64,000 nt of DNA, from NCBI GenBank assembly GCA_031430595.1, contig JANPBU010000027.1:1-64000 (forward strand), written 5' to 3'. The first letter of the stretch is position 1. Every line of letters begins with the position of its first letter. A program made the translations under genes and the position numbers. This document shows positions 8,382 through 17,205 of the stretch, one piece after another. This DNA is from JANNBN01 sp031430595. GTDB lineage: Bacteria > Actinomycetota > Acidimicrobiia > Acidimicrobiales > JANYDT01. The notes beneath the pieces are model-generated. The model was not told the origin of the DNA. It saw only the letters and a list, made by a program, of their open reading frames with translations, and did not search any database.

Positions 8382-9644
8382 CTACGCCAATGCTGCAGGT
8401 TCAACCGACTGAACCATTACACGCGATGCGGGGGTGAGCACCTTCCACCCATTCCACCGTTTACCAGCGAAGGAAACAGCCAACGTGATAAACGCACCTA
8501 CACCGGCAATGCGATGCGCGTTTGCAGCGCCAACCGTATCGGCCAACCACGAATTTACCGCGACACCGATTCCATAGAACGGCCCCATACAGGCGAAGAA
8601 CACTGACATGACCCGCCCTCGAGATGCCTCTGGCGCGTCTCGTTGCATGATCGAAAGGAAAGTCACCAGTACACCTACGAAGGCACCTCCAAAAAGCCCG
8701 GTAAGAATTACCGCCGTAGCCTTCGTCGTCACAAATCCAAATCCAATGGTAATCAGTGCCGATGCAACCCAATGCAACAGCAAAGTACGATCTCGCCCAA
8801 TTCTGGTTACCAAGAGTGGGATGAGCGCGGCCCCGCATACCGCCCCCACACCTTGGACGGTGCTCAGCACACTGGTCAAACCTTGGTCACCACCCAGGCG
8901 TCGAGCAAAGACTGGAAGCAGACCCATGAACGGCGCAAGGAACAGTTGCATTGGAATAAGTCCTTGCCATGCGACCCGACAACCAGGGGTGGCCCACAGT
9001 AATTTGGCCCCGCCTCTGATCTCCGATATCCACCGTGAAGAGACTGTTCCTATCGGAAGAAACGGTTGATGCAACGTCCAGATCGCGATCAGCATCAGGC
9101 CGAACGAAACAGCGTTGGCGGTAATGACACCGGTTGCCCCAAAAGCCCGTTCGCATACAAATGCCACTGCTGGGCCCACGATACGGCCCGTGTTCCACGA
9201 TGCACTTCCCAGCGAAACGGCCGCAAGAAGTTCTTCCCGGGGAACAAGCGACGGCATCATGGCGCCTGCCGCTGCCCCACCGAACGACACAGATGCACCC
9301 TGGACAAGAACAATCCCGGCGATTACCGGTGCCCGTCGTTCACCAGAGCCAATCACCAGGGCCAGCACGCCAGTGATGATCGTCTGCGCGCTGAGTGCAA
9401 CCATCAGAATCTTTCTGCGGTCGTATTTGTCGGCGAACAATCCACCAAGCGGCGCACCGACGAGCGAGGGAACAAACTGTGCGACCATCACCAGTCCAAC
9501 AGCAAGCGTGCTTTTCGATGATCGAGCGACCAGCAAACCAAGTACCGTCAGCTGCATCCAGGTGCCGATATCGGACACCATCGTCGATGCCCAGACCGTC
9601 GCAAACGCGCGCCGTTTGAGGGGTCGAAATGTCGTGAACTGCAC
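8382..9644 (-). CDS. Major facilitator superfamily exporter (EntS/MFS_3-like)
   Basis: About 420 residues from GTG 9644 (QFTTFRPLKRRAFATVWAS); a longer TTG-start form to 9722 would run into the toxin-antitoxin control region. About twelve hydrophobic segments are visible. GLFADKYDRRKILM between segments 2 and 3 is the MFS loop motif, and IVGPAVA and RGRVMSVFF are typical of the MFS_3 group that includes enterobactin exporter EntS and drug efflux pumps. It should be an inner-membrane proton-driven exporter of an unknown small molecule. It is divergent from the vapB-like gene and convergent with nothing; its stop abuts the DUF4143 remnant. Confidence 0.85.
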   Translation of the reverse strand: MQFTTFRPLKRRAFATVWASTMVSDIGTWMQLTVLGLLVARSSKSTLAVGLVMVAQFVPSLVGAPLGGLFADKYDRRKILMVALSAQTIITGVLALVIGSGERRAPVIAGIVLVQGASVSFGGAAAGAMMPSLVPREELLAAVSLGSASWNTGRIVGPAVAFVCERAFGATGVITANAVSFGLMLIAIWTLHQPFLPIGTVSSRWISEIRGGAKLLWATPGCRVAWQGLIPMQLFLAPFMGLLPVFARRLGGDQGLTSVLSTVQGVGAVCGAALIPLLVTRIGRDRTLLLHWVASALITIGFGFVTTKATAVILTGLFGGAFVGVLVTFLSIMQRDAPEASRGRVMSVFFACMGPFYGIGVAVNSWLADTVGAANAHRIAGVGAFITLAVSFAGKRWNGWKVLTPASRVMVQSVEPAALA

Positions 9645-9697
9645 TGCCAGAAGATACCGGCTTGAGCGCCTGACAAGCGAATCCAAACCGCCGTCAT

Positions 9698-9724
9698 ACT
9701 TGGTAAGATGAAAGCTCACCAAGT
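9698..9724. promoter_or_regulatory. Palindromic operator candidate upstream of vapBC-like pair
   Basis: ACTTGGT at 9698-9704 and ACCAAGT at 9718-9724 form a perfect 7-bp inverted repeat with a 13-base spacer. It lies immediately before a strong ribosome binding site (GGAGGG at 9725-9730) and the GTG start at 9737. AbrB/VapB antitoxins normally repress their own promoter by binding such inverted repeats, so this is the likely autoregulatory site. It also overlaps the possible upstream start of the divergent MFS gene. Binding is inferred, not shown. Confidence 0.55.
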
Positions 9725-9736
9725 GGAGGGATCAAC

Positions 9737-9973
9737 GTGGTACCGACAACAGAGTTTCTCGTTTCAAAGAGCGGACAAATGTCAGTTCCAGCGAGTGTTC
9801 GACATCGTTGGGGTCTTGACGACGGAGGGCGTGTCACCGTCCTCGACCTTGGCGATGCAGTTCTCATTTTGCCCGCAGACGCGAAACACAGACTTCTTGA
9901 CAGTGCGCTGAGCGCCGACGAGCATCAAACATTCGTCGCTAACCTCGATGACCCCGATCTTGCAACCACCTAG
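9737..9973 (+). CDS. AbrB/SpoVT-fold antitoxin (VapB-like)
   Basis: 78 residues starting at GTG with GGAGGG seven bases upstream. The N-terminal FLVSKSGQMSVPASVRHRWGLDDGGRVTVLDLGDAVLI is the swapped-hairpin AbrB DNA-binding fold (Q-x-S-V-P-A-x-V-R core). The C-terminal tail is short, polar and acidic, as expected for the toxin-binding part of a VapB antitoxin. Its stop is followed directly by the start of the PIN toxin gene with no spacer, the classical antitoxin-toxin order. It should neutralise the toxin and repress the operon. Confidence 0.85.
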   Translation: MVPTTEFLVSKSGQMSVPASVRHRWGLDDGGRVTVLDLGDAVLILPADAKHRLLDSALSADEHQTFVANLDDPDLATT

Positions 9974-10420
9974 ATGCCAACCGTAATTGTTGATGATCAC
10001 TTGCTACGAGACGTTCTGACCGAATCTCGACCGCACGACCTCGGTGGACTCGCTACTTCCCTCGCAACCACGGGTCTCTGGCTTTTCCGGCTCAACAGCT
10101 CATGGGCCCAACCGGGTGTGTCCGGAAAACTCTCGAAGCCTGTCCGCCAGTTGTCCGCTCGGCAACAAAATGAGTTCCGGTCGCAGATAACGAAGTTACC
10201 CGACACGATTGAGGTGTTGCATCTTCGAGAGCTTGCCCGTTTAATGGCTCAACTACAACAGCGACATCGTAGTGAAGGGCGTCTTTTGTCGACTGCAATG
10301 GTCGAAGCGCTTGCGGCTGCACATTCCTTGGGTGCATCGATTGCAGTGTCAAAAAATGACGTTGGCCCACATCTTCAAGCGGCGGCCCTACGTGACGGAG
10401 TGGGCTTTCTCACGCTTTAG
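9974..10420 (+). CDS. PIN-domain toxin partner (VapC-like)
   Basis: 148 residues beginning directly after the antitoxin stop. The N-terminal TVIVDDHLLRDVL carries the first PIN acids. The C-terminal block (STAMVEALAAAHSLGA, then SKNDVG and a final GVGFLTL strand) fits the remaining PIN acids (Glu and Asp) of a Mg2+-dependent RNase. The middle section GLWLFRLNSSWAQPGVSG is unlike classical VapC, so this is a divergent subgroup. Together with the AbrB-like gene it makes a type II toxin-antitoxin pair; the RNA target cannot be read from sequence. Confidence 0.75.
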   Translation: MPTVIVDDHLLRDVLTESRPHDLGGLATSLATTGLWLFRLNSSWAQPGVSGKLSKPVRQLSARQQNEFRSQITKLPDTIEVLHLRELARLMAQLQQRHRSEGRLLSTAMVEALAAAHSLGASIAVSKNDVGPHLQAAALRDGVGFLTL

Positions 10421-10424
10421 GCAA

Positions 10425-10736
10425 TTACGCCATTCCGAAACGGCGGGCAACAGCAGTAGCAAGGGCGGCCGAAACAACCACGAACACAAACCCGCGCTTA
10501 GCTAACAGCGCAACAATCGCAGTTGCAAGACCCATGACTCTGGCATCGATTACCAACTGACCAGCTTTCGCGAAAGTCGCGGTGATCACCAACGCAGCGA
10601 GCAGGGGGGCTGGCAAAGTTGCGATCACTCGTTGCACCTTTGGCGGCAAGGTACGGTTACCAAGAAGTAAAGGCCCCGATGATTTAAGTGCATACGTTCC
10701 GGCTGCTACTACAAGCAGCACGACCCAACCTTCCAT
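10425..10736 (-). CDS. azlD: Branched-chain amino acid exporter small subunit AzlD
   Basis: 103 residues with three to four hydrophobic segments and PLLLGNRTLPPKVQRVIATLPAPLLAALV, the typical AzlD signature. AzlD is the small partner of AzlC in an inner-membrane exporter of branched-chain amino acids and analogues (BrnFE type). Its ATG overlaps the TAA stop of azlC by one base (TAATG), which indicates coupled translation and an equal-ratio complex. It is convergent with the PIN toxin gene with only four bases between stops. Confidence 0.88.
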   Translation of the reverse strand: MEGWVVLLVVAAGTYALKSSGPLLLGNRTLPPKVQRVIATLPAPLLAALVITATFAKAGQLVIDARVMGLATAIVALLAKRGFVFVVVSAALATAVARRFGMA

Positions 10737-11431
10737 TAGTTCACCGATACTTTCCGCATAGGTAAGAACAGGGTCAATACTGCGAACGCAGAAGCAACGA
10801 TTGGCAAACCTGGCCTCAGTATAGGAATCAACACCAACGCGATAACCGCGCCGATTGCTGCAACCCGACGTTGTTCAAGGCTTACTAATCTGGGCCACAA
10901 AAGTGCAACGAACGCTGCCGGAACCGTTGCATCTAGGCCCCATTTTTCAGTAAACCCGGTGTCAGACCCGATGACGATCGCACCAACAACCGTCGAGAGA
11001 TTCCAAAATACGAACACCGAGAGACCGGCCGCAAGGTAACCGAAGCGCCGAGGGCCCGGTTGTTCGAAGGCGCTACCCACCGCGACTGATTCATCAATCA
11101 TGAGATGAGCAGCGAGGGCGCGAAACCAGACCCGTCCGGTCAGGGTTGGCGCCATCATGAGCCCGTACACGAGCGAGCGAATACTCAAGAGCAAACCAGC
11201 AGCGATCGCCGCAATCGGCGACCCGCCGTCGGCCAGTACCCCGACGCTCGCAAACTGGCTGCCACCCGTAAACACCAGCGACGAAAACCCGAGTGCCTGA
11301 AACCAACTCAGGTCGGCCCTGCGACAAAGCACCCCGAACGCAAGGCCAAACGGAATGAGCGCAACCCCGATCGAAAGTGCTTGTTTTAGGATCGCTCGCC
11401 GTTCATCAGCCGTCACAACTGTGCCTGTCAT
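10736..11431 (-). CDS. azlC: Branched-chain amino acid exporter large subunit AzlC
   Basis: About 231 residues from ATG 11431, chosen because an AGGTGGG-like ribosome site precedes it; a GTG at 11443 has none. FGVLCRRADLSWFQALGFSSLVFTGGSQFASVGVL and SIRSLVYGLMMAP are diagnostic of AzlC/BrnF. About six to seven membrane spans. With AzlD it exports leucine, isoleucine, valine or analogues when they accumulate. No Lrp-type regulator is next to it; the divergent neighbour is an APH-like kinase. Confidence 0.9.
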   Translation of the reverse strand: MTGTVVTADERRAILKQALSIGVALIPFGLAFGVLCRRADLSWFQALGFSSLVFTGGSQFASVGVLADGGSPIAAIAAGLLLSIRSLVYGLMMAPTLTGRVWFRALAAHLMIDESVAVGSAFEQPGPRRFGYLAAGLSVFVFWNLSTVVGAIVIGSDTGFTEKWGLDATVPAAFVALLWPRLVSLEQRRVAAIGAVIALVLIPILRPGLPIVASAFAVLTLFLPMRKVSVN

Positions 11432-11488
11432 CGCATCGCCCACCTAGTGAATGATACCAACCTCAGGTCAGCGGATAGGTTCTGTGAT

Positions 11489-12601
11489 GTGACCACCGAC
11501 ATACCCTCGTTTCCCGACTTCCCAGCGACCCCTGAGGACATGACAGCAGATTGGATGACGTTGGTTCTTCGAGCCAATGGGGTCGATGCGACCGTCGCCT
11601 CACTCGAACAATCGAGAATCGGAACCGGCCAAATCGGGCAAAACATTCGGTTCACGCTCACCTACGAACCGGTACCAACTCGAAGTACACCAACCAACGC
11701 ACCAACCACGCTCGTTGGAAAGTTTGTATCTCCCGACGAAACGTCGCGAGCAACCGGCCTCGCTCTCGGCATCTATGCAAAGGAAGCAGTCTTTTATCGC
11801 CAATTTGCGCCGCTGCTATCCGGAAACATGCGACTCGCGAAATGCTGGGCGGTGGAGTTTGATGAAACTCGGGGCGCAACAATCCTGCTTATGGAAGATC
11901 TTGCACCAGCGATTCAAGGCGACCAGATGGCTGGTTGCACCTTGACTGAAGCCGAAACGGCAATAGGGGAACTCGCAAAACTTCACGCCAAGTTTTGGGG
12001 TGACGATTCGTTGAACAGCATCGAAGTTTTTGCCGATCCGGGTGATCCTATGCGCGCAGCCTTTCTCAAACAGTTGATGGATGCGTACTGGCCCATGTTT
12101 ATTGATCGCTACCAACATCGCCTTTCGCCGGAACAAATCAACCTCGGTAATGCCCTCGTTTCCAGCGTCGATAGATGGGTGACCGAACGTAAGGGTCCGC
12201 TTACCCTGGTTCATGGTGACTACCGGGCAGACAACCTCATGATCGCGCCTGGTTCTACGATCGCCGTCGATTGGCAAACCGTTGCGATCGGATTTGGCGG
12301 CGTCGATCTTGGTTACTTCATCGGGGCATCGCTCGTTCCCGAGCTTCGCCGAACCAACGAGCAGCGACTCATCGCCGAGTGGGTTGACCACCTTGAGGCA
12401 GCTGGGGTGACTGGCTATACCTTTGACATGGCCTGGCACGACTACCGAAACGGACAGTTCGCTGGTTTCATCACTGCGGTTGTGAGCTCAATGATCACTG
12501 GGCGGACGGATCGGGGCGACGAGATGTTCTGGACGATGGCTGACCGACATCTCACAACTGCCCTTGAAACCAACGCCGTTTCACTTATACCAACGAGTTA
12601 A
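11489..12601 (+). CDS. APH-like phosphotransferase (kinase-fold)
   Basis: About 370 residues from GTG 11489, which has GGATAGG upstream; an earlier GTG at 11447 is possible. LTLVHGDYRADNLMI (catalytic loop HGDxxxxN) and AVDWQTVAIGFGGVDLGYF (Mg2+-binding Asp) define the aminoglycoside phosphotransferase/choline kinase-like fold. The N-terminal TLVGKFVSPDETSR holds the ATP-binding Lys, and LLMEDL is the hinge. The general layout is that of the ecdysteroid-kinase-like subgroup common in actinobacteria. Substrate is unknown: an antibiotic, a sugar alcohol or an acyl-CoA-linked compound are all possible. Confidence 0.82.
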   Translation: MTTDIPSFPDFPATPEDMTADWMTLVLRANGVDATVASLEQSRIGTGQIGQNIRFTLTYEPVPTRSTPTNAPTTLVGKFVSPDETSRATGLALGIYAKEAVFYRQFAPLLSGNMRLAKCWAVEFDETRGATILLMEDLAPAIQGDQMAGCTLTEAETAIGELAKLHAKFWGDDSLNSIEVFADPGDPMRAAFLKQLMDAYWPMFIDRYQHRLSPEQINLGNALVSSVDRWVTERKGPLTLVHGDYRADNLMIAPGSTIAVDWQTVAIGFGGVDLGYFIGASLVPELRRTNEQRLIAEWVDHLEAAGVTGYTFDMAWHDYRNGQFAGFITAVVSSMITGRTDRGDEMFWTMADRHLTTALETNAVSLIPTS

Positions 12602-12630
12602 TGCTGGTTGTATAAACCTCGGGGCTTTAG

Positions 12631-13593
12631 GTGGCGCACTTCGTAGCCGATGGAATGTGGGTGACTGCCGACGAACAGCTACCCGAAAAGACCGGTCGGT
12701 CGACCGATGGAGTGACGGGTGAAATGTTGGGTGATGCTCAAACAACGGCCAGATTCGACGCGATCACGACTCTTATCCCCGAGTTCGTCGTCATTTATGG
12801 GCTTGACTCAGTCATTCGGTGGGTGTCCAACTCTGCGGCGCGATTTGCGGGGCGATCCGACCTGGTCGGTAAACGTACCGATGTTCTCGTCCATCCTGAA
12901 GACATCAAACCTCTGAGCCGCCTTGTTGCTGAACAGCTCAGGAATACCGATCGGTCGATTCCGTCACCATTAATTCTTGGCAGGGTGAAAGTTGCGAGTG
13001 GCTCGTGGCGTTGGGTCGAAACGACGTTTGTGTTGGCCGATGTGAACGGCGAAATTGAGATCATCACTACGAGCAGAGACTGCCACGACCGAAAACTAGC
13101 GACCGATCGCCTCATCGAACAGGCGTCTATCGACGACCTAACGGGTCTCGCGAACCGGCATGCTCTAATCGCAACCTTGGAAGATTTAGCGCTCAAACAC
13201 GTTCCCCATTGCTTGCTGTTTTGCGACATAGATGACTTCAAAGCAATCAACGATCAAATGGGTCATCGCAGCGGTGACTTGGTGTTGCAACACGTTGCCC
13301 GACGAATTCAATGTGCTGTTCGTCCGAACGACGTGGTAGCCCGAATCGGTGGGGATGAGTTTCTCATCGTGCTTCTCGGGTCGGTCGCTGGCGACGCGCG
13401 GGCAATCACGTTGCGCATTGTCGAATCGATTGCGTATCCGGTAGAACTCGGTGGCTCGACCTACAAGGTGAAAGCCTCTCTGGGCATCGCTCAAGCGAAG
13501 CGCGGCATGACCCCCGAAGAACTTATTGATGCTGCAGATGCCGAGATGTACGCATCGAAGCGCCAGCGCAAAACGGAGTACAGCCCGCTCTAG
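12631..13593 (+). CDS. PAS-GGDEF diguanylate cyclase
   Basis: 320 residues. A PAS domain (about 35-160: VIYGLDSVIRWVSNSAARF, then RVKVASGSWRWVETTF) is followed by a GGDEF domain (about 165-315) with DDLTGLANR, FCDIDDFKAIND and intact ARIGGDEF (about 238-244). RPND sits exactly five residues before GGDEF, the usual inhibitory (I) site that binds product. The protein is cytosolic, has no membrane span, and should make cyclic di-GMP from two GTP under control of the PAS signal. An HD-GYP or EAL partner is not in the window. GTG 12631 is the longest start; ATG 12655 is also possible. Confidence 0.9.
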   Translation: MAHFVADGMWVTADEQLPEKTGRSTDGVTGEMLGDAQTTARFDAITTLIPEFVVIYGLDSVIRWVSNSAARFAGRSDLVGKRTDVLVHPEDIKPLSRLVAEQLRNTDRSIPSPLILGRVKVASGSWRWVETTFVLADVNGEIEIITTSRDCHDRKLATDRLIEQASIDDLTGLANRHALIATLEDLALKHVPHCLLFCDIDDFKAINDQMGHRSGDLVLQHVARRIQCAVRPNDVVARIGGDEFLIVLLGSVAGDARAITLRIVESIAYPVELGGSTYKVKASLGIAQAKRGMTPEELIDAADAEMYASKRQRKTEYSPL

Positions 13594-13615
13594 CCAGAAC
13601 CTCGGCGATCAATGT

Positions 13616-13999
13616 TCAGGGCTCGACTTCGACCGTATCTGACGGTTGCAACCAACGATCAATACTGACTTTGATCAGCACATTCTCCGAAGATTCACCG
13701 ATGGCCCACGCGTACTTTGTCTGGAAGGCGTCGGCTACTGCGCCCGGTGCAACTGCCACTTCCACCAACTCCGCAGACCCTTGACCCGTGACCGGCGCGC
13801 TGGCATCTTCCAACGCAACGCTTACGGAAGGTCGAACCGACACGATGGCCGCCTTTACCGCTGAATGCTGGGTACACAGCCAGATTTGCTCACTGACCCA
13901 AACAAACCAAATGGGTGTGAGATGCGGTCGACCGTCGGCCCGGGTGCACGCGAACCAGATGTTTGACTCGATGGAAAGTCTTTCGTTGCGCGTCTTCAT
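13616..13999 (-). CDS. Split beta-barrel flavin/F420-type oxidoreductase (PNPOx-like)
   Basis: 127 residues with the compact PNPOx-like fold: WFACTRADGRPHLTPIWFVWVSEQIWLCTQ, then AAIVSVRPSVSVALEDASAPVTGQGSAELV. These segments match the small pyridoxamine-phosphate-oxidase-like proteins, many of which use F420 in actinobacteria. The substrate is unknown. Its ATG overlaps the helD stop codon (ATGA), so it is translated with that helicase. It is convergent with the diguanylate cyclase gene. Confidence 0.75.
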   Translation of the reverse strand: MKTRNERLSIESNIWFACTRADGRPHLTPIWFVWVSEQIWLCTQHSAVKAAIVSVRPSVSVALEDASAPVTGQGSAELVEVAVAPGAVADAFQTKYAWAIGESSENVLIKVSIDRWLQPSDTVEVEP

Positions 14000-16029
14000 G
14001 ACGGTGAGGTTACTTCGACAAGTTGCTGTACCGCCCGCGTTCGTGCCACGTAGAGTGCCCGCGAACCCCTAGCAACATCGTCGAACTCGCCAATGACCTC
14101 ATTTGGAAACACCACCACAACAGCATCGAACTCGAGGCCCTTCGAAGCAACAGCACCGAGAACCGTAACGCCTTCGTCGAGTGAGCGGCCCCGGCGGGCA
14201 TCTTCAGCATTGACCGGCGCCAGCACTGCAAGTACCTCGTCCACAAGCGCCACCGGTGCAATTACACCGACCGTCATCCACTTATCGTTAAGCGTACTTA
14301 CCGTCTCAAGCAACGAATCAAACGGTATGGTTGATGGGTCAATGCCGCTAGGGCGAACGGAACGCGAGGGAATAATCAGCGGTGCCGCCACGGCAAGCAA
14401 GCTATTGGCTAATTCCAGAATCGGCGCTGGCACCCGGTATCCGAGTGTGAGGTCACATACTCGCCCACGAGCCTCGTCAACATGTCCGTGAGCAAGTTCG
14501 ATCAGGGCATCGTCCCAACTCGTCTGTGCGCATACAGATGTTGCCTGGGCGAGGTCACCGAGTATCGTCAACGATCGCTTAGGTGATCGCCGAGCGACCA
14601 TTCGAAGTTCCATTGCCGATAGATCTTGAGCTTCGTCAACCACCACGTGCCCATACGATCGGGTAATCCCCGAAATAAGCTGTTGGGCTTCATCAAGAAG
14701 CCCCAGGTCGGATCGGGTCCATTTCTCATCTTTAACTGAAGGGGCCGCTTTTCGACGCAGCAACTTCTGTTCGTCGATAGAAAGGATGCCGCCAGCCGCG
14801 TCTGAAAGTGCCTTTACTGATGACAGTAGCGAGCGGACGAGCGCAGCTGCACTATGGGCTGGCCAGGTTCTATTCATAAAGGCTTGAAACGACTTACGTG
14901 CCTTCAGATCGCTGTGAAAGGTGACGTTGTGGGCGGGATCGGCGGTTTCTCGCCGTGAGTAAATCTTCCAGGCCAACGCGATTAGTCGGTTACGAAGTAC
15001 TTCGCGAGCATCATTTGAAGCCAGCTCACGATTCAGCATGTCGACGATAAGTACACGTAGGTCTTCAACTGGAATAATCACACTACCGAACGCCGAGTCG
15101 AGCACTACGTCTTCTTCGGGGATAGTCACCCGACCGTAGATTGCCCGGTGAACTACCTCAGCCATGCGGGGGTCGCCCTTCAGTTTTACAACCGCAAGAT
15201 CACCTTCGACCGCCTTCACCACAAATAGACCAGGCAACCGTTCAATCGTCGTTTGAGTAACCGCACGTTCACCCAAGGAAGGAAGCACCTGAGAGATATA
15301 ACGAAGGAATAAATCATTCGGGCCAACAACGAGTAGCCCTTGGCGTTCAAGATCGCGCCGATGTTCATAGAGAAGGTAGGCAGCACGATGCAGGCCGACG
15401 GCCGTTTTACCTGTTCCAGGCCCACCCTGCACAACCACAAGATCATCAAGGTTTGCCCGAATAATCACGTCTTGTTCGGCCTGAATGGTCGCCACAATGT
15501 CACGCATCTCGCCGCTTCGACCTCGTTCGAGTTCGGCAAGTAACGGGTCCGGAACGCCGCCACCTTCGCTGGCCCCATCGGGGTCGGTGAAGTCTTCGTC
15601 AAACAGCCCAGCGACGTTTCGACCTTCAACCGCAAGACGACGGCGAAGCTTTAAACCAAACGGGTCAGCCCACGTTGCCCGGTAGAACGGAACAGCGACC
15701 GGAACTCGCCAGTCGAGCACGACCGGATGACCTTCACTGTTTTCGACATGTCGCCGACCTATATGCCATCGATCACCGTTTGTTCCGACCTCGTCGATTC
15801 GTCCAAAAACTAGCGCAGCCTTTGATTCGGCTAGGTTCGCGATACGGGCCGTGAGGGTTGCTTCAATCACAGCGTTATCGACCCGGTCAACAGTCATATG
15901 ATTATCTCGACGGGCTTGCGTGAGCGCAAACTCGGCCCGCGACCGCATGTCAGCAAGCAGGTCGTGGGCAGTATTTACCGCTTCCTGCTCGAAGTGAATC
16001 TCTGCTGTTCGCCGTTCAGCCGCATCCAT
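13996..16029 (-). CDS. helD: HelD-like superfamily 1 helicase (RNA polymerase recycling)
   Basis: 677 residues from ATG 16029 (MDAAERRTAEIHFEQEAV); an upstream in-frame start at 16071 falls in a repeated sequence. Walker A is VVQGGPGTGKTAVGLHRAAYLLY (about 199-221), Walker B is HVVVDEAQDLSAMEL, and ILGDLAQAT and GVTVLGAVASKGLEFDAVVV are later UvrD/Rep motifs. The N-terminal helical arm before the ATPase is typical of HelD/HelR, which pry stalled RNA polymerase off DNA and can confer rifampicin tolerance. It lacks the full UvrD 2B region, which supports HelD rather than a repair helicase. It is coupled to the PNPOx-like gene. Confidence 0.85.
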   Translation of the reverse strand: MDAAERRTAEIHFEQEAVNTAHDLLADMRSRAEFALTQARRDNHMTVDRVDNAVIEATLTARIANLAESKAALVFGRIDEVGTNGDRWHIGRRHVENSEGHPVVLDWRVPVAVPFYRATWADPFGLKLRRRLAVEGRNVAGLFDEDFTDPDGASEGGGVPDPLLAELERGRSGEMRDIVATIQAEQDVIIRANLDDLVVVQGGPGTGKTAVGLHRAAYLLYEHRRDLERQGLLVVGPNDLFLRYISQVLPSLGERAVTQTTIERLPGLFVVKAVEGDLAVVKLKGDPRMAEVVHRAIYGRVTIPEEDVVLDSAFGSVIIPVEDLRVLIVDMLNRELASNDAREVLRNRLIALAWKIYSRRETADPAHNVTFHSDLKARKSFQAFMNRTWPAHSAAALVRSLLSSVKALSDAAGGILSIDEQKLLRRKAAPSVKDEKWTRSDLGLLDEAQQLISGITRSYGHVVVDEAQDLSAMELRMVARRSPKRSLTILGDLAQATSVCAQTSWDDALIELAHGHVDEARGRVCDLTLGYRVPAPILELANSLLAVAAPLIIPSRSVRPSGIDPSTIPFDSLLETVSTLNDKWMTVGVIAPVALVDEVLAVLAPVNAEDARRGRSLDEGVTVLGAVASKGLEFDAVVVVFPNEVIGEFDDVARGSRALYVARTRAVQQLVEVTSPS

Positions 16030-16070
16030 AGGGCTGAAGATCTTAGACCGGTGCAACCACCCGGCGAGCA
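16028..16070 (-). repeat. 43-bp repeat, copy A (helD leader)
   Basis: This segment matches 17580-17622 at 35 of 43 positions, with the last 19 (TGCAACCACCCGGCGAGCA on the plus strand) identical. Here it covers the 5' leader of helD and reads SARRVVAPV then a stop in the frame equivalent to the end of the sulfatase gene. It is therefore either a relic of a sulfatase-like 3' end or a duplicated leader. Confidence 0.55.
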
Positions 16071-16221
16071 CTGGTGTTCCGGCTCCTTGTTCTCAGTACG
16101 AAGCGTCCTCGTATCCTGCGTGCCGGTTGGCGCTCGCTTTAACCCTCTCTGGGCTTCTGCAACAACGATTCTGCTGAGGACGCAAGCCCCAAAGCAAACC
16201 CTGCTCTAATGCTTTGTGGTT

Positions 16222-17205
16222 TTAGATGTTTGGGAAGCACCGGCCCGAGCCGAGGCGGGCTAATCCGTTCTGATCTCCTAAGGAGTAAGACCTGATCGAT
16301 TGCATCTCTTCAAACATCAATTGAGCCGGATCGTCGACATGATTCAGACCCATAACATGCCCCAATTCATGGAGGATGACCGCCTGAACCAGAGCTGGCC
16401 CCTCCGAGGTTTGCAGCATTTCTCGGATGGCTGGAGTGTCGAGCGCGATCGCTCCGGTCACGTACACGAACTTTGCTCTTCGGCCCCCTATTGCAAACGC
16501 CTGGCTTCCGCCCAAGCCGACAATGGTTCCTTCGAGTTTGGAGACCTTTTTCGGGTCTGACCAATCAATCAAAATAGGTGCCCATTTCTGGCCATATCGA
16601 CCTGGTTGAAAGGCTGCACGCTTATCATTGTACTTTTCCTTCGTCTCGCCATCGAAAACGAACCGAAAACCAGTTGCGCGACTAACTTCGGCAATCGACT
16701 GCTCAATATAGGTTCCACCTTTTGGTGGAGCGTTGGTCCAGTTGACGACGTAATGCAACTCCCGGCACGGGTCATACGCAACCGGCTCATCCTTGCCACC
16801 CGGCTGCGTTCCAAGAAACCGGTAGTCATTACTGGATAAAAGGTCATCCGGCGGGCGGCCAAGAGCCCTCGATTTTCCATTGGGCGGAGGGGCCTCATAA
16901 CTCCATAGCCGAAACGTCCCAGCGTCGCTGACTTGAGGGCTTTCAGCGATCAGCCCCAGCGCGTTCAGCCCACCGACAAAGCCTGCAATCACGAATCCGG
17001 ATAGCAGGACTCGAACCCGCCCTCTCCTCCGACGAAGGTGCGCATGCTTCTCTCTCCGTCCTTGTGCAGCGGCCTTGTCATTCGCCTCGTCTTCCAGGCG
17101 TCGCCGAAGATCTTCCTGTCGGTAAACACGGGTCGAGCGACGAAGTCGCTCATCGCCCGATTCTTCCCTGATCGCGGCGTTACGAACAAAGTCCTCATCA
17201 AACAT
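16222..17205 (-). CDS. Membrane-anchored zinc metallopeptidase (matrixin-like)
   Basis: 327 residues. An N-terminal cytoplasmic part (about 1-65) is rich in Arg, Lys and Glu. One membrane span follows (VLLSGFVIAGFVGGLNALGL, about 70-89), then an extracellular domain. HELGHVMGLNH at about 279-289 is the HExxHxxGxxH zinc-binding motif of metzincins, and a Met-containing turn (LMFEEM) follows. VVNWTNAPPKGGTYIEQSI resembles the start of the matrixin catalytic fold. It is expected to cut proteins at the outer face of the membrane, and the arginine-rich tail may interact with the cell interior. Substrate is unknown. It lies between helD and a sulfatase with loose spacing, so co-transcription is uncertain. 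Confidence 0.82.
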   Translation of the reverse strand: MFDEDFVRNAAIREESGDERLRRSTRVYRQEDLRRRLEDEANDKAAAQGRREKHAHLRRRRGRVRVLLSGFVIAGFVGGLNALGLIAESPQVSDAGTFRLWSYEAPPPNGKSRALGRPPDDLLSSNDYRFLGTQPGGKDEPVAYDPCRELHYVVNWTNAPPKGGTYIEQSIAEVSRATGFRFVFDGETKEKYNDKRAAFQPGRYGQKWAPILIDWSDPKKVSKLEGTIVGLGGSQAFAIGGRRAKFVYVTGAIALDTPAIREMLQTSEGPALVQAVILHELGHVMGLNHVDDPAQLMFEEMQSIRSYSLGDQNGLARLGSGRCFPNI

